Notes: a model not told the origin generated them from the letters alone. Shown: positions 8,658 through 17,533, counted from the first letter of the stretch. The stretch: DNA of 64,000 nucleotides from an uncultured Flavobacteriaceae bacterium (GCA_947494695.1 CANLWB010000001.1:62001-126000); one strand, 5' to 3'. A program made the numbers and translations.

Positions 8658-8959
8658 GATGCCGTGGGTTTAAAAGCCATAGTTTTAATTAGTAGATAGA
8701 AATCTTACTTCACAAAGTGATTCATAAAATTTAAAGGGCAACAGGCCAGGTATTGGTGTCTAAATGTATTAACAGAAACTACAGGGGGTTACATTAAAAT
8801 TATAAGATTTTACCTTAAACTAAATAACATGAATTTCTATGTTAAATAAGGTAAGTCGATACGTTATGGAGTGATAATTAATCGTTTTTTTGCTAAAAAA
8901 CAGTATTTCACAAACGCATGGTCTTTTGTTTATTGAGATTTAAATCGAGTTAAACAATA
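8658..8959. other. Intergenic region with an imperfect palindrome
   Basis: No ORF is supported. Near 8810-8856 the sequence TTACCTTA ... AACAT and ATGTTA ... AAGGTAA forms an imperfect inverted repeat with a 5-base bulge. I see no other structure before the terminator at 8960. Confidence 0.35.
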
Positions 8960-8995
8960 AAAAACTGCTCATAGGGATGAGCAGTTTTTTTTCGA
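8960..8995 (-). terminator. Bidirectional intrinsic terminator
   Basis: A perfect 8-bp stem CTGCTCAT (8965-8972) / ATGAGCAG (8977-8984) with loop AGGG is flanked by an A-run on the left and a T-run on the right. It would terminate the leftward ECF-sigma/beta-barrel operon, whose last stop is at 9046, and any rightward transcript from the acyltransferase gene. Confidence 0.8.
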
Positions 8996-9045
8996 TATTG
9001 ATATCCAAGTTTAAAAGGAATCAATATCCAGATCTAACCAAAAAC

Positions 9046-10698
9046 CTAGAATTTAATGGCGAAGCCTGTATAAACCCCAATGAAATAGGGTTTAAACTCA
9101 CCAGATGTATTGTTAAATGTGTTGATTTGATATTTAAACATAGGCTCTAAATTCAGGTCTATCTTTTTAGATACCTGATAATTAAATCCTATTCCTAAAT
9201 TAGCACTGTAGCTTACGCTGTTTATATTATCTGCCCTACCTTCGATAATTTTTTCTCCATTTGAAGCTTCAGAAAACACCTTGTTTTTATTCAGAAAGAA
9301 GGAACTAAATCCTCCAATAACATCAACACCAAACTTCTTATCAAGAAGGGCATACTGAATTTCCAAAGGGATTTCTATATAGCCTAAGTCCTGATTAATT
9401 GTTGTATTTGTTGTGTTGAATGTTTCTGGAACATTGTCACTTGGTGCAAAACTGTCGCCACTAGCAAAAGAAACATTATCATTAGATTCTACATTGTTTG
9501 TCTTAATAGGGTTTACATTTTGTAAGGCACGACTGCTTGAATTAGCTCCAACAGTTTGGAACACAACCACATTGTTGGTGTCGTAACCTAAATTAACTCT
9601 ATGTATACCAGAACGAATTTTAACGCGTTTGTTAATAGCATAACTTGCCGAAATACCATAACTCATGTTTAACTCACCACTTTTAGAGTTACCATTTAAT
9701 TGCGGATCTATTGAAGACCCTTCTCCCAACGTATTAAAATAAACAGGTGCAGCATTTGGTGCAATACTCCACCTGTTTGAACGCTCTTCTTCTTCAATAA
9801 TTTCTTTTTCTTTATCAATGGCTTCTTCTATGGTAAGGCTATTATCTTCTGTGTTGGTTAATGCAGCGTCTTTGTTTTCTTCATCTGCTTTAGCAACGGC
9901 GTTTGTATGTTTTTCCGTGTCATTAATCATTTGTTTTGCACGGTCTTCTCCAATCAATACATTAGTATGGTTCTTTTCGGTAGTACTTTTATTCTCAGTA
10001 TTGGAGTCTGTATTGTGAGTAACTGCTGTATTTTTCTCTAATTCATTTTGGAGCGATTTTTTATCGTTCAAATTGTCCTGCGGTTTATCTGTTGAAACCA
10101 CAACACCTTCCGAAGAATTATTCGTTATAGGCTTCTTGTGAGAACCTCTTAAGTTGCCCACAACTGCATTATTGTTTTGAACATTAGAAGATTTATTAAT
10201 TCTGTTTTGATGGGTTTTGATGGAATTATTAGATGTCCTTTCCCTTAAATTATTGTTTTCTGAAATCGGTGTTTTTGCAAGGGTCGAGTTGTTTGAAGCA
10301 TTGTTTTTATTCAATGAAGAGCTCTCGTCTTGCTTAGACTCTTGGTGATCCGGGTTTTTATTTTCATTGGAATCCGAATTTGCAATAGCATCTTCTACAG
10401 CATTAAGGGTTGAAGGCGTGTTCTTTTCAGAATTTGATGGTGTCGTGTCTTCAGTTTCTGTTACCTGGTGCTCTTGCGAAGTATTGCCGTTGTTAAAATA
10501 GATTGTGCCTATAGTAAATGAAATCAATAACAAGGCTGCTACACCAGCATAACGCCACCAAATAGGAATGACACGTCGTTTCGTTTCCTTTTCATTAAGC
10601 CTGGCCTCTATATTTTGCCAAACAGCATCGCTGGGAGTGGCTTCAAAATCTTTAAAGCTCTCCTGGAATAATCTGTCTATATGTTTTTTATCACTCAT
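9046..10698 (-). CDS. Membrane protein with C-terminal outer-membrane beta-barrel-like domain, partner of the ECF sigma factor
   Basis: A 550-residue protein. Residues 1-45 are soluble and resemble the N-terminal part of Bacteroidota anti-sigma-like proteins (DRLFQESFKDFEATPSDAVW), followed by one membrane helix about 47-66 (WWRYAGVAALLLISFTIGTI). Residues about 70-300 are low-complexity, rich in Asn, Ser, Lys, Thr and Glu. The last ~240 residues look like an outer-membrane beta-barrel/PorT-type domain (SYGISASYAINKRVKIRSGI, LGYIEIPLEIQYALLDKKFG). Its ATG overlaps the sigma-factor stop by four bases (ATGA), so the two are translationally coupled. A role as regulator of that sigma factor is inferred from this arrangement; a single inner-membrane helix plus a barrel-like domain would need to span the periplasm. 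Confidence 0.75.
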   Translation of the reverse strand: MSDKKHIDRLFQESFKDFEATPSDAVWQNIEARLNEKETKRRVIPIWWRYAGVAALLLISFTIGTIYFNNGNTSQEHQVTETEDTTPSNSEKNTPSTLNAVEDAIANSDSNENKNPDHQESKQDESSSLNKNNASNNSTLAKTPISENNNLRERTSNNSIKTHQNRINKSSNVQNNNAVVGNLRGSHKKPITNNSSEGVVVSTDKPQDNLNDKKSLQNELEKNTAVTHNTDSNTENKSTTEKNHTNVLIGEDRAKQMINDTEKHTNAVAKADEENKDAALTNTEDNSLTIEEAIDKEKEIIEEEERSNRWSIAPNAAPVYFNTLGEGSSIDPQLNGNSKSGELNMSYGISASYAINKRVKIRSGIHRVNLGYDTNNVVVFQTVGANSSSRALQNVNPIKTNNVESNDNVSFASGDSFAPSDNVPETFNTTNTTINQDLGYIEIPLEIQYALLDKKFGVDVIGGFSSFFLNKNKVFSEASNGEKIIEGRADNINSVSYSANLGIGFNYQVSKKIDLNLEPMFKYQINTFNNTSGEFKPYFIGVYTGFAIKF

Positions 10699-11240
10699 GA
10701 CAATGATTGTAAACTTTTCAATTTTTTGTGATTTTCAATAGTCTCCTTCAAACTATGTCTGGCGCGCGCCAAATTAGATTTTGATGTTCCTATATTTATA
10801 TCAAGCATTTCTGCTATATCTTTATGAGAATACCCATCCAATACATAAAGGTTAAAAACCAACCTGTACCTATCTGGTAATTCTTGTATGATTTGTAAAA
10901 GATAATCAATAGACACTGTGTCTTCATCTACTTCCAGCTCGACGTCTTCAATGATATTTTCGTTTACAATATCAAAAACCTTTTCATTTCGGTACCGTTG
11001 CAATACGGTATTAACTGTGATTCGTTTTAGCCAACCTTCAAATGAACCAGTATGTTTATATTGCCCAATTTTTTTAAAGATCGTTAAAAAAGCGTCTTGC
11101 AGATTATCTTCTGCTTCAACACGATTTCTTGAATACTTCAAGCACAGGGAAAATAACTTACTCGAAAAGAGTTTGTATAATTCTCCTTGTGCTTTAGTAT
11201 CATCGATTTTACATTTTTCTATGAGTTGGTTTAAACTCAA
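10695..11240 (-). CDS. RNA polymerase ECF-type sigma-70 factor
   Basis: A 181-residue ECF sigma factor. Region 2 is visible at about residues 17-80 (GELYKLFSSKLFSLCLKYSR, AEDNLQDAFLTIFKKIGQYK, GSFEGWLKRITVNTVLQRYR) and region 4 at about 120-175 (LPDRYRLVFNLYVLDGYSHK, DIAEMLDINIGTSKSNLARA). The start is a TTG; the only nearby ATG, 20 bases upstream, is followed at once by a stop. It is coupled by a four-base overlap to the downstream membrane/beta-barrel protein. Such pairs often control envelope genes, but no target is visible here. Confidence 0.93.
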   Translation of the reverse strand: MSLNQLIEKCKIDDTKAQGELYKLFSSKLFSLCLKYSRNRVEAEDNLQDAFLTIFKKIGQYKHTGSFEGWLKRITVNTVLQRYRNEKVFDIVNENIIEDVELEVDEDTVSIDYLLQIIQELPDRYRLVFNLYVLDGYSHKDIAEMLDINIGTSKSNLARARHSLKETIENHKKLKSLQSLS

Positions 11241-11274
11241 ATTAAAACATGTATTAAATTAGTAACACTTAATT

Positions 11275-11682
11275 TTAGTTAACAACAGGTACTTCAATTT
11301 CTAAAAACTGGTCTTCGCCATCTGCATCTTCGCCCTGCCAAAACTTGAAAATATAAGACCCATTACTTATCACTGTAAAGTTAAACTTTGCCTCTACCAA
11401 TTCCTCTTGTAAATCCGCACAATCATTCCTTTCAAAAAGATAGTTTATAGGAGCTACCGTACGTTCATTATTTTTAGAATAATAATAGAACCTTTCGAAG
11501 GCATGGCATGTCGTGGGCCTAAAATAATTTACAGTAATTGGATATGTTCCCCCTAATTCAAATTCGTCAGGTATTTCAACACTTTCAACAGGTAAAAATA
11601 CGTTTCTAAAAGGCACACCATCATCAATACTACAAGATGCAAATAATAACGCCGTCAAACAAAAAACAAAAAACTTTTTCAT
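11275..11682 (-). CDS. Uncharacterised lipoprotein
   Basis: A 135-residue protein with a lipoprotein signal ending LLFASC (Cys17). The mature part contains strand-like segments and paired Cys residues (RPTTCHAFERFYYYSKNNER, then FERNDCADLQ), ending FKFWQGEDADGEDQFLEIEV. The pattern suggests a small beta-sandwich, but I recognise no family. It lies 34 bp upstream of the ECF sigma gene on the same strand and might be cotranscribed; its promoter is not obvious. Confidence 0.7.
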   Translation of the reverse strand: MKKFFVFCLTALLFASCSIDDGVPFRNVFLPVESVEIPDEFELGGTYPITVNYFRPTTCHAFERFYYYSKNNERTVAPINYLFERNDCADLQEELVEAKFNFTVISNGSYIFKFWQGEDADGEDQFLEIEVPVVN

Positions 11683-11760
11683 AGCAAAAAAAATTTAGGG
11701 ATGAATACATGTTTGCTCTTTGTAGATGCGCAGGTAATTAAAAGGTTGCGTATAAAAATA

Positions 11761-11790
11761 AAAAATCCCGTGTTAACGGGACTTTTATTT
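11761..11790 (-). terminator. recA terminator
   Basis: Stem TCCCGT (11766-11771) / ACGGGA (11776-11781) with a GTTA loop, flanked by an A-run that reads as a T-run on the minus strand, directly after the recA stop. Confidence 0.8.
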
Positions 11791-12788
11791 TATTCTGATA
11801 CGATTTTCCTAACCTTTCCTTCGAGTTCTTCCATGAGCTCGGGATTGTCTTTAATAAGGGATTTCACAGCATCCCGTCCCTGTCCCAGTTTGGTATCCTC
11901 ATAACTAAACCAGGAACCGCTTTTCTTTACAATTTCATGTTCCACAGCAAGATCTAATACTTCACCTACTTTTGAGACACCTTCACCGTACATAATATCA
12001 AACTCGGCCATTTTAAAAGGAGGTGCCACTTTGTTTTTAACCACTTTTACACGTGTTTTATTACCTGCAACACTACCATCTGTTTCTTTAATTTGAGTAG
12101 ACCGTCTGATGTCTAATCGTACCGAAGCATAGAATTTCAAGGCATTACCACCGGTAGTTGTTTCGGGATTACCAAACATAACACCAATTTTTTCACGTAA
12201 CTGGTTAATAAATATAACGGTACAATTGGTTTTGCTAATAGAAGCTGTAAGCTTTCTTAATGCCTGAGACATTAAACGAGCATGCAGACCCATTTTAGAA
12301 TCTCCCATTTCACCTTCAATTTCACTTTTAGGAGTCAAGGCAGCAACCGAATCGATCACGACAATATCAATGGCACCCGAACGGATTAAATTATCTGCAA
12401 TCTCAAGTGCTTGCTCTCCGTTATCTGGCTGTGATATAATTAAGTTATCGATGTCTATGCCTAGTTTTTCAGCATAAAATCTATCAAAGGCATGCTCTGC
12501 ATCAATAAAAGCGGCAATACCTCCGGATTTTTGGGCTTCGGCAATAGCATGTAATGTAAGCGTGGTTTTACCCGAAGATTCTGGGCCATAAATCTCAATA
12601 ACACGTCCACGAGGGTAACCTCCAACGCCTAAAGCAATATCTAATCCTAAAGACCCAGACGAGATAGATTCTACATCTTGCACCGAGGCATCACTCATTT
12701 TCATTACGGTTCCTTTCCCGTATGCCTTGTCTAATTTATCTAGTGTTAGTTTGAGGGCTTTTAACTTAGCTTCTTTTTCGCTACTCAT
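11790..12788 (-). CDS. recA: Recombinase RecA
   Basis: A 332-residue RecA that forms filaments on single-stranded DNA for homologous recombination and SOS induction. The Walker A motif GPESSGKT is at residues 68-75, Walker B is in [12 protein letters not shown], and the L2/Gln region reads [20 protein letters not shown] followed by [20 protein letters not shown]. The N-terminus ([20 protein letters not shown]) and the core are complete. The C-terminus ends [13 protein letters not shown] and lacks the long acidic tail of the Escherichia coli protein. No LexA box could be recognised upstream. A terminator lies immediately downstream. Confidence 0.98.
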   Translation of the reverse strand: MSSEKEAKLKALKLTLDKLDKAYGKGTVMKMSDASVQDVESISSGSLGLDIALGVGGYPRGRVIEIYGPESSGKTTLTLHAIAEAQKSGGIAAFIDAEHAFDRFYAEKLGIDIDNLIISQPDNGEQALEIADNLIRSGAIDIVVIDSVAALTPKSEIEGEMGDSKMGLHARLMSQALRKLTASISKTNCTVIFINQLREKIGVMFGNPETTTGGNALKFYASVRLDIRRSTQIKETDGSVAGNKTRVKVVKNKVAPPFKMAEFDIMYGEGVSKVGEVLDLAVEHEIVKKSGSWFSYEDTKLGQGRDAVKSLIKDNPELMEELEGKVRKIVSE

Positions 12789-12923
12789 CTATAAAAATTT
12801 TTCTGAAATTATGCTTGCTAAAATACTACTTCTTTTGTCACAATACAATTTTATCACGCAACCTTTTTATACATCTTACATCTATTAAGTGAAGTGAAAA
12901 ATTTTGCTATGAAAAAGAATTAA

Positions 12924-13013
12924 ATGAAATTTTTCAAACGAGTAATTTTAATAAAATTTGGTGTTTCAGCTACTGTGATTGTGAATAGTGGTTGTAAAGC
13001 CGATGGTGGCTGA
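12924..13013 (+). CDS. Possible 29-residue lipoprotein-like peptide or gene remnant
   Basis: An ATG at 12924 opens a 29-codon frame with a basic start (MKFFKRVILIK), a short hydrophobic stretch (FGVSATVIV) and a Cys in NSGCKADGG, then TGA at 13011. In the +1 frame after that stop, codons continue as ESAVDD, stop, FREKLKSYEPRISQ up to a terminator at about 13073. This could be a true micro-lipoprotein, or the decayed N-terminus of a longer small lipoprotein. The lipobox is not canonical (Asn at -3). No homologue is recalled. Confidence 0.3.
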   Translation: MKFFKRVILIKFGVSATVIVNSGCKADGG

Positions 13014-13071
13014 GTCTGCGGTAGATGATTAGTTTAGAGAGAAATTAAAATCGTATGAACCACGGATTAGT

Positions 13072-13110
13072 CAAAAAAGCACTTTAAGTTTACTAAGGTG
13101 CTTTTTTTTG
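13072..13110 (+). terminator. Intrinsic terminator, bidirectional
   Basis: Stem AGCACTTT (13078-13085) / AAGGTGCT (13095-13102), one T-G wobble, flanked by an A-run and a run of eight Ts. It closes the short region that holds the peptide at 12924, which implies a small transcript there. Confidence 0.7.
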
Positions 13111-13132
13111 TTTATACCCCTTAGAATTTAAC

Positions 13133-13164
13133 TTGCGTACTTTTCCTTTAAAATTGTACCTTTG
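13133..13164 (+). promoter_or_regulatory. Promoter of the trhO-trhP-ferredoxin unit
   Basis: A -33 TTG at 13133-13135 and a -7 TACCTTTG at 13157-13164 are separated by 21 bases, a good Bacteroidota promoter. The ATG of trhO follows 43 bp later. Confidence 0.65.
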
Positions 13165-13206
13165 CACTTTAAATAATTGTCTTTAATCTTAAAACGTTAG
13201 TATAGC

Positions 13207-14235
13207 ATGCAACTGTACAATAAATTAAGTTCTAAAGAAAGGGCCGAATTAATCGATAAAACAGGAAAAAATCGATTAACGCTTTCTTTTTACCAATATG
13301 CCAAAATTGGCAATCCGCAAATTTTAAGAGATCATTTGTTTGTTACCTGGGATGCTTTAGATGTTTTGGGTAGAATTTATGTCGCACATGAAGGGATTAA
13401 TGCGCAATTATCTCTACCTGCCGATCGTTTTAACGCGTTTAAGACGCATCTCGATTCCATTTCTTTTTTAAAAGATATTCGATTAAATGTCGCCGTAGAA
13501 CAGGATAATAAATCCTTTTTAAAACTGAAGGTAAAGGTACGTAACAAAATTGTTGCCGATGGATTAAACGACAATACGTTCGATGTTACAAACAAAGGAG
13601 TCCACGTAGGAGCAGAACGGTTTAATGATCTTATCGAAGATGATAAAACGGTTTTAGTAGACATGCGTAATCATTACGAAAGTGAAATAGGGCACTTTAA
13701 AAGTGCCGTGACACCAGATGTTGATACCTTTAGAGAGTCCTTAGACATTATTGAAAATGATTTAAAAGATCATAAAGAAGATAAAAATCTAGTCATGTAT
13801 TGTACTGGTGGTATTCGATGTGAAAAGGCCAGTGCTTATTTTAAGCACAAAGGATTTAAAAACGTGTATCAGTTAGAAGGAGGTATTATCGAATATACAA
13901 GACAGGTAAAAGAAAAGGATCTTGAAAATAAGTTTCAGGGACAAAATTTTGTTTTCGATGATCGCAGAGCAGAACGCATTAGTGATGATGTGATTGCAAA
14001 TTGTCATCAATGTGGAAATCCGTTCGATGTACATACCAATTGTGCAAACGAAGCATGTCATTTACTTTTCATTCAGTGTGATTCGTGTAAGGAGAACATG
14101 GAAAACTGCTGTTCTACCAAATGTATGGAAATAAATAGATTGCCTTATGAGGAACAAAAGGAACTTCGTAAGGGGCAGGGAAATAGCAATGATATTTTCA
14201 AAAAAGGAAGATCTGGCGATTTGAAATTCAAATAG
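13207..14235 (+). CDS. trhO: tRNA uridine(34) hydroxylase TrhO (rhodanese-type)
   Basis: A 342-residue YceA/TrhO protein. TrhO makes 5-hydroxyuridine at wobble position 34 of several tRNAs in an oxygen-dependent reaction. The N-terminal acylphosphatase-like domain reads YVAHEGINAQLSLP near residue 60. The rhodanese domain spans about 125-235 with VDMRNHYESEIGHFKSAVTP and the catalytic loop YCTGGIRCEKAS (Cys199, and Cys205). The C-terminal ~60 residues are Cys-rich (CHQCGNPFDVHTNC, CDSCKENMENCC), probably a metal site. Its stop is one base from the start of trhP, so the pair is almost certainly one operon. Confidence 0.93.
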   Translation: MQLYNKLSSKERAELIDKTGKNRLTLSFYQYAKIGNPQILRDHLFVTWDALDVLGRIYVAHEGINAQLSLPADRFNAFKTHLDSISFLKDIRLNVAVEQDNKSFLKLKVKVRNKIVADGLNDNTFDVTNKGVHVGAERFNDLIEDDKTVLVDMRNHYESEIGHFKSAVTPDVDTFRESLDIIENDLKDHKEDKNLVMYCTGGIRCEKASAYFKHKGFKNVYQLEGGIIEYTRQVKEKDLENKFQGQNFVFDDRRAERISDDVIANCHQCGNPFDVHTNCANEACHLLFIQCDSCKENMENCCSTKCMEINRLPYEEQKELRKGQGNSNDIFKKGRSGDLKFK

Positions 14236-14236
14236 T

Positions 14237-15481
14237 ATGCAGAAGATTGAATTAATGGCACCTGCTGGAAATTTCGAATCGTTACAGGCAGCTCTGGATA
14301 ACGGTGCAGACTCCGTATATTTTGGTGTAGAGCAGCTCAATATGCGCGCCAGAGCCTCGATAAATTTTACTCTAGATGATTTATCCGAAATTTCAAGACG
14401 GTGTAAAGCCAAAAATGTAAGAACATATTTAACCTTAAATACGATTATTTACGATCACGACCTTTCCATCATAAAAACCCTTGTCAATAAGGCAAAAGAG
14501 GTCGATGTTACGGCAGTGATAGCCATGGATCAGGCGGTGATAGCCTGTGCCAGAGAGGTTGGAATGGAAGTCCACATTTCTACTCAGATTAATATTACCA
14601 ATATTGAAACTGTTAAGTTTTATGCCATGTTTGCAGATACTATGGTACTTAGTAGAGAATTGAGTTTACGCCAGGTAAAGCACATAACAGCGGCTATTGA
14701 AAAAGAAAAAATAAAAGGGCCTTCGGGTAAGTTGGTTGAAATTGAGGTATTTGGACATGGCGCCTTGTGTATGGCCGTTTCCGGGAAATGTTATATGAGT
14801 TTGCACTCTCAGAATTCGTCAGCAAATCGAGGGGCCTGCAAACAAAACTGTAGAAAAAAATATACAGTGATCGATCAAGAGACTGGTTTTGAAATGGAAC
14901 TGGATAATGAATACATTATGTCCCCAAAAGACTTGTGTACTATTGATATTTTAGATCAGGTTGTAGATGCTGGAATTAAAGTCTTAAAAATTGAAGGAAG
15001 AGGTCGGGCTCCCGAATATGTTGCAAGTGTTATAAAATGCTATAGAGACGCGATTGATAGCCTCGAGCATCATACTTACAGCAAAGAACGGGTAGTTTCC
15101 TGGATGAAAGAACTTGAAAAAGTGTATAATCGTGGATTTTGGAACGGATACTATTTGGGGCAGAAACTGGGAGAATGGAGTGAAGGGTCTGGGTCTCATG
15201 CGACTCAAAAGAAAGTATATATTGGTAAAGGTGTACATTTTTATACAAAAGCAAAAATAGGTGAGTTTAAAATCGATGCCTACGATATTGCTATTGGAGA
15301 TACCATACTAATTACTGGACCAACTACCGGAGCAAAAGAAATGGAAATTAAAGATATGCTCGTAAATGACGAAAAGTTAAATAAGGCAATTAAGGGTGAT
15401 TCCGTAACACTTCCGGTAGATTTCAAAATAAGACCTTCAGATAAATTATATAAAATAGTAGAAAACAAAGAAGAAGGGTAA
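14237..15481 (+). CDS. trhP: Peptidase-U32-family tRNA hydroxylation protein TrhP
   Basis: A 414-residue U32-family protein related to E. coli YegQ/TrhP. TrhP supports oxygen-independent 5-hydroxyuridine formation at tRNA U34, using prephenate-derived chemistry. The N-terminal barrel begins ELMAPAGNFESLQAALDNGA and SVYFGVEQLNMRARA. The U32 signature is present (EVFGHGALC, then GKCYMS) and four Cys (178, 185, 201, 205) are placed as in the iron-sulfur ligands of UbiU/UbiV. A C-terminal beta-barrel-like domain (about 325-414) ends DFKIRPSDKLYKIV. The gene overlaps the ferredoxin gene by one base (TAATG). RlhA-type 23S rRNA activity is the main alternative, but the neighbour trhO favours TrhP. 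Confidence 0.88.
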   Translation: MQKIELMAPAGNFESLQAALDNGADSVYFGVEQLNMRARASINFTLDDLSEISRRCKAKNVRTYLTLNTIIYDHDLSIIKTLVNKAKEVDVTAVIAMDQAVIACAREVGMEVHISTQINITNIETVKFYAMFADTMVLSRELSLRQVKHITAAIEKEKIKGPSGKLVEIEVFGHGALCMAVSGKCYMSLHSQNSSANRGACKQNCRKKYTVIDQETGFEMELDNEYIMSPKDLCTIDILDQVVDAGIKVLKIEGRGRAPEYVASVIKCYRDAIDSLEHHTYSKERVVSWMKELEKVYNRGFWNGYYLGQKLGEWSEGSGSHATQKKVYIGKGVHFYTKAKIGEFKIDAYDIAIGDTILITGPTTGAKEMEIKDMLVNDEKLNKAIKGDSVTLPVDFKIRPSDKLYKIVENKEEG

Positions 15482-15711
15482 TGGTTGTTATTACATTACA
15501 GCGTAATAAATGTATAGGATGTAATTACTGTGTGGAACTGGCTCCAACACAGTTTCAAATGTCTAAAAAAGATGGTAAATCGGTGTTATTACATTCAAAA
15601 GATAAGAAAGGATTTTTTACGTTAAAATCGAACGATAACCTTATTTTTGATGACTGCGATAAAGCCTCAAAAGCATGTCCTGTTAAGATAATAAGTGTTA
15701 AGAATGTTTAA
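15481..15711 (+). CDS. Ferredoxin, single [4Fe-4S] type
   Basis: A 76-residue ferredoxin. The ligand set is C-x2-C-x2-C in NKCIGCNYCVELAP near residues 11-17 and a remote Cys in SKACPVKI near residue 67, the arrangement of monocluster [4Fe-4S] ferredoxins. It is translationally coupled to trhP through TAATG. Because TrhP belongs to an iron-sulfur U32 family, the ferredoxin probably donates electrons to TrhP or serves its cluster; this is inferred from operon structure only. No ferredoxin reductase gene is next to it. Confidence 0.9.
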   Translation: MVVITLQRNKCIGCNYCVELAPTQFQMSKKDGKSVLLHSKDKKGFFTLKSNDNLIFDDCDKASKACPVKIISVKNV

Positions 15712-15781
15712 ATAAATCCTATGCTTTTTAAAGTCAGTATAATAATTATATCTTTACATTTCGAAAGAATTATTAATCCTC

Positions 15782-15810
15782 TTCCGATAGAATCTCCATT
15801 CTAATCGGAA
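15782..15810. repeat. Short palindrome upstream of the PSP1 gene
   Basis: TTCCGATAGAAT (15782-15793) pairs with ATTCTAATCGGAA (15798-15810) with one bulged A. There is no T-run, so it is not a typical terminator. It resembles the small TTCC...GGAA palindromes elsewhere in the window and lies 16 bp before the next ATG. Confidence 0.45.
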
Positions 15811-15825
15811 TCAATATATAAATAT

Positions 15826-17007
15826 ATGGCTTGTGCAAGCTGCTCAACTAAAGACGGACAGCCGAAAGGCTGCAAAAATAATGGTACTTGTGGTACAGAT
15901 AGTTGTAATAAACTAACTGTTTTCAATTGGTTGTCTAATATGGCATTACCCAGTGGCGAAAAACCCTATCAATGGGTTGAGGTTCGTTATAAAAACGGAA
16001 GAAAAGAATACTACAAAAACACCGAGAATTTAACGTTAAGCATTGGAGATTTGGTGGCGGCCCAGGCTAAGACAGGTCACGATATTGGTATGGTAACACT
16101 TACCGGGGAGTTAGTTCGTGTTCAAATGAAACGAAAAAACATCCCTGATAATGGTGAAGACATCTTAAAAATTTACCGTAAAGCCACTCAAAAAGACATT
16201 GATATCTGGTCGGCAGCACGGGATAAGGAAGAACCTATGAAGGTTAAGGCCCGTCAGTTCGCCATTGATTTAAAGTTAGAAATGAAAATTTCTGACATTG
16301 AATTTCAGGGAGATGCCAGCAAAGCAACATTTTATTATACTGCCGAAGAGCGTGTTGATTTTAGAGAACTTATAAAGGTTTTTGCTCGGGAATTTAGAAC
16401 GCGTATAGAAATGAAACAGGTCGGGTTCCGCCAGGAAGCGTCAAGACTTGGAGGCATTGGTTCTTGTGGTCGTGAGTTATGCTGTTCTACATGGTTAACC
16501 GATTTTAGGTCGGTAAGTACATCGGCTGCTCGCTATCAACAACTATCCTTAAATCCGCAAAAACTCGCCGGACAATGTGGTAAGCTAAAATGCTGCCTCA
16601 ACTACGAACTGGATACCTATATGGATGCTCTAAAAGATTTTCCTAAAACAGATTCCAAATTACACACAGAAAAAGGAGTTGCTGTATGTCAGAAAACCGA
16701 CATTTTCAAAGGACATCTATGGTATGCCTATGAAGGCGAATGGAGTAATTGGCATAAAATAACTGCGACTCAAGCAAATGAGATTGTAGAGTTAAATAAG
16801 AAAAATAAAAAAATAACTAGCCTGGAAGAGTATGCTGCAGAAGTCATAGAGGATGCTAAGGCAGAATTCGAAAATGTTGTAGGACAGGACAGTTTAACCC
16901 GTTTCGATAGTCCAAAGTCTGGTAGCAAACGTAAAAATAGTAGAAAGAGGAACAATAGAAATAAGAAGAAACGAAAACCTCAAAACAACAGAAATGCAGC
17001 GAAGTAG
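15826..17007 (+). CDS. PSP1-domain protein, RicT/YaaT-like
   Basis: A 393-residue PSP1 protein. The Bacillus relative RicT works in the RicTFA complex, which carries iron-sulfur clusters and promotes mRNA processing. The N-terminus is unusually Cys-rich (ACASCSTKDGQPKGC, NNGTCGTDSC). The PSP1 core follows, with VEVRYKNGRKEYYKN, VRVQMKRKN and the conserved ARQFAIDLKLEMKISDIEFQ and GGIGSCGRELCCSTWL, then KLAGQCGKLKCCLNYELDTY, giving two further Cys groups. The last 35 residues are Lys/Arg/Asn-rich and disordered, perhaps RNA-binding. Its 3' end overlaps gldH by 14 bases, a synteny common in Flavobacteriia. The mRNA role is inferred from the Bacillus family. Confidence 0.85.
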   Translation: MACASCSTKDGQPKGCKNNGTCGTDSCNKLTVFNWLSNMALPSGEKPYQWVEVRYKNGRKEYYKNTENLTLSIGDLVAAQAKTGHDIGMVTLTGELVRVQMKRKNIPDNGEDILKIYRKATQKDIDIWSAARDKEEPMKVKARQFAIDLKLEMKISDIEFQGDASKATFYYTAEERVDFRELIKVFAREFRTRIEMKQVGFRQEASRLGGIGSCGRELCCSTWLTDFRSVSTSAARYQQLSLNPQKLAGQCGKLKCCLNYELDTYMDALKDFPKTDSKLHTEKGVAVCQKTDIFKGHLWYAYEGEWSNWHKITATQANEIVELNKKNKKITSLEEYAAEVIEDAKAEFENVVGQDSLTRFDSPKSGSKRKNSRKRNNRNKKKRKPQNNRNAAK

Positions 17008-17485
17008 TATATTATTTTTTTTAATAACTTCTTTAGTATTTGTATCGTGTGATACTAATCGCATTTTCGATACATATGTCTCTGTTCCAGATAAATGGCA
17101 CAAAGATTCTGTAATTAGTTTTGAAGTTACTCCACCAGATTCAACAAATGCCTATAATTTGTTTGTTAATCTTAGAAACACCAATGCTTATAAGTACAAT
17201 AATCTGTTTTTAATTGTGGAGATGGAGTTTCCTCATGGTAAGACGATTAAAGATACCCTGGAGTATAAAATGGCCGATCCTACCGGGAAGCTTTTAGGCA
17301 CGGGTCTTACGGGTATAAAAGAAAATAAATTATGGTATAAAGAGCAGGTTGTTTTTAAGGAGCAAGGGAACTATACCGTGAATATACAGCATGCCATGCG
17401 AGAAAATGGCAAGGTTAATGGCGTTGTAGAACTGGAAGGTATCACAGATATTGGTTTTAGAATTGAAAAACCTAAAAAAGAATAA
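16994..17485 (+). CDS. gldH: Gliding motility lipoprotein GldH
   Basis: A 163-residue lipoprotein with a signal ending LVFVSC (Cys19). Segments typical of GldH are DTYVSVPDKWHKDSVISFEV, NAYNLFVNLRNTNAYKYNNL and NLFLIVEMEFPHGKTIKDTL. GldH is needed for gliding and type IX secretion-dependent surface functions in Flavobacterium johnsoniae. The gene starts inside the PSP1 gene and is followed 48 bp later by a class A penicillin-binding protein. Its presence is one of the strongest taxonomic markers in the window. Confidence 0.93.
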   Translation: MQRSSILFFLITSLVFVSCDTNRIFDTYVSVPDKWHKDSVISFEVTPPDSTNAYNLFVNLRNTNAYKYNNLFLIVEMEFPHGKTIKDTLEYKMADPTGKLLGTGLTGIKENKLWYKEQVVFKEQGNYTVNIQHAMRENGKVNGVVELEGITDIGFRIEKPKKE

Positions 17486-17533
17486 CTAATAAATTGCTGA
17501 TAATTCTAAATTTATCTCAAATCGATTTGGCAA

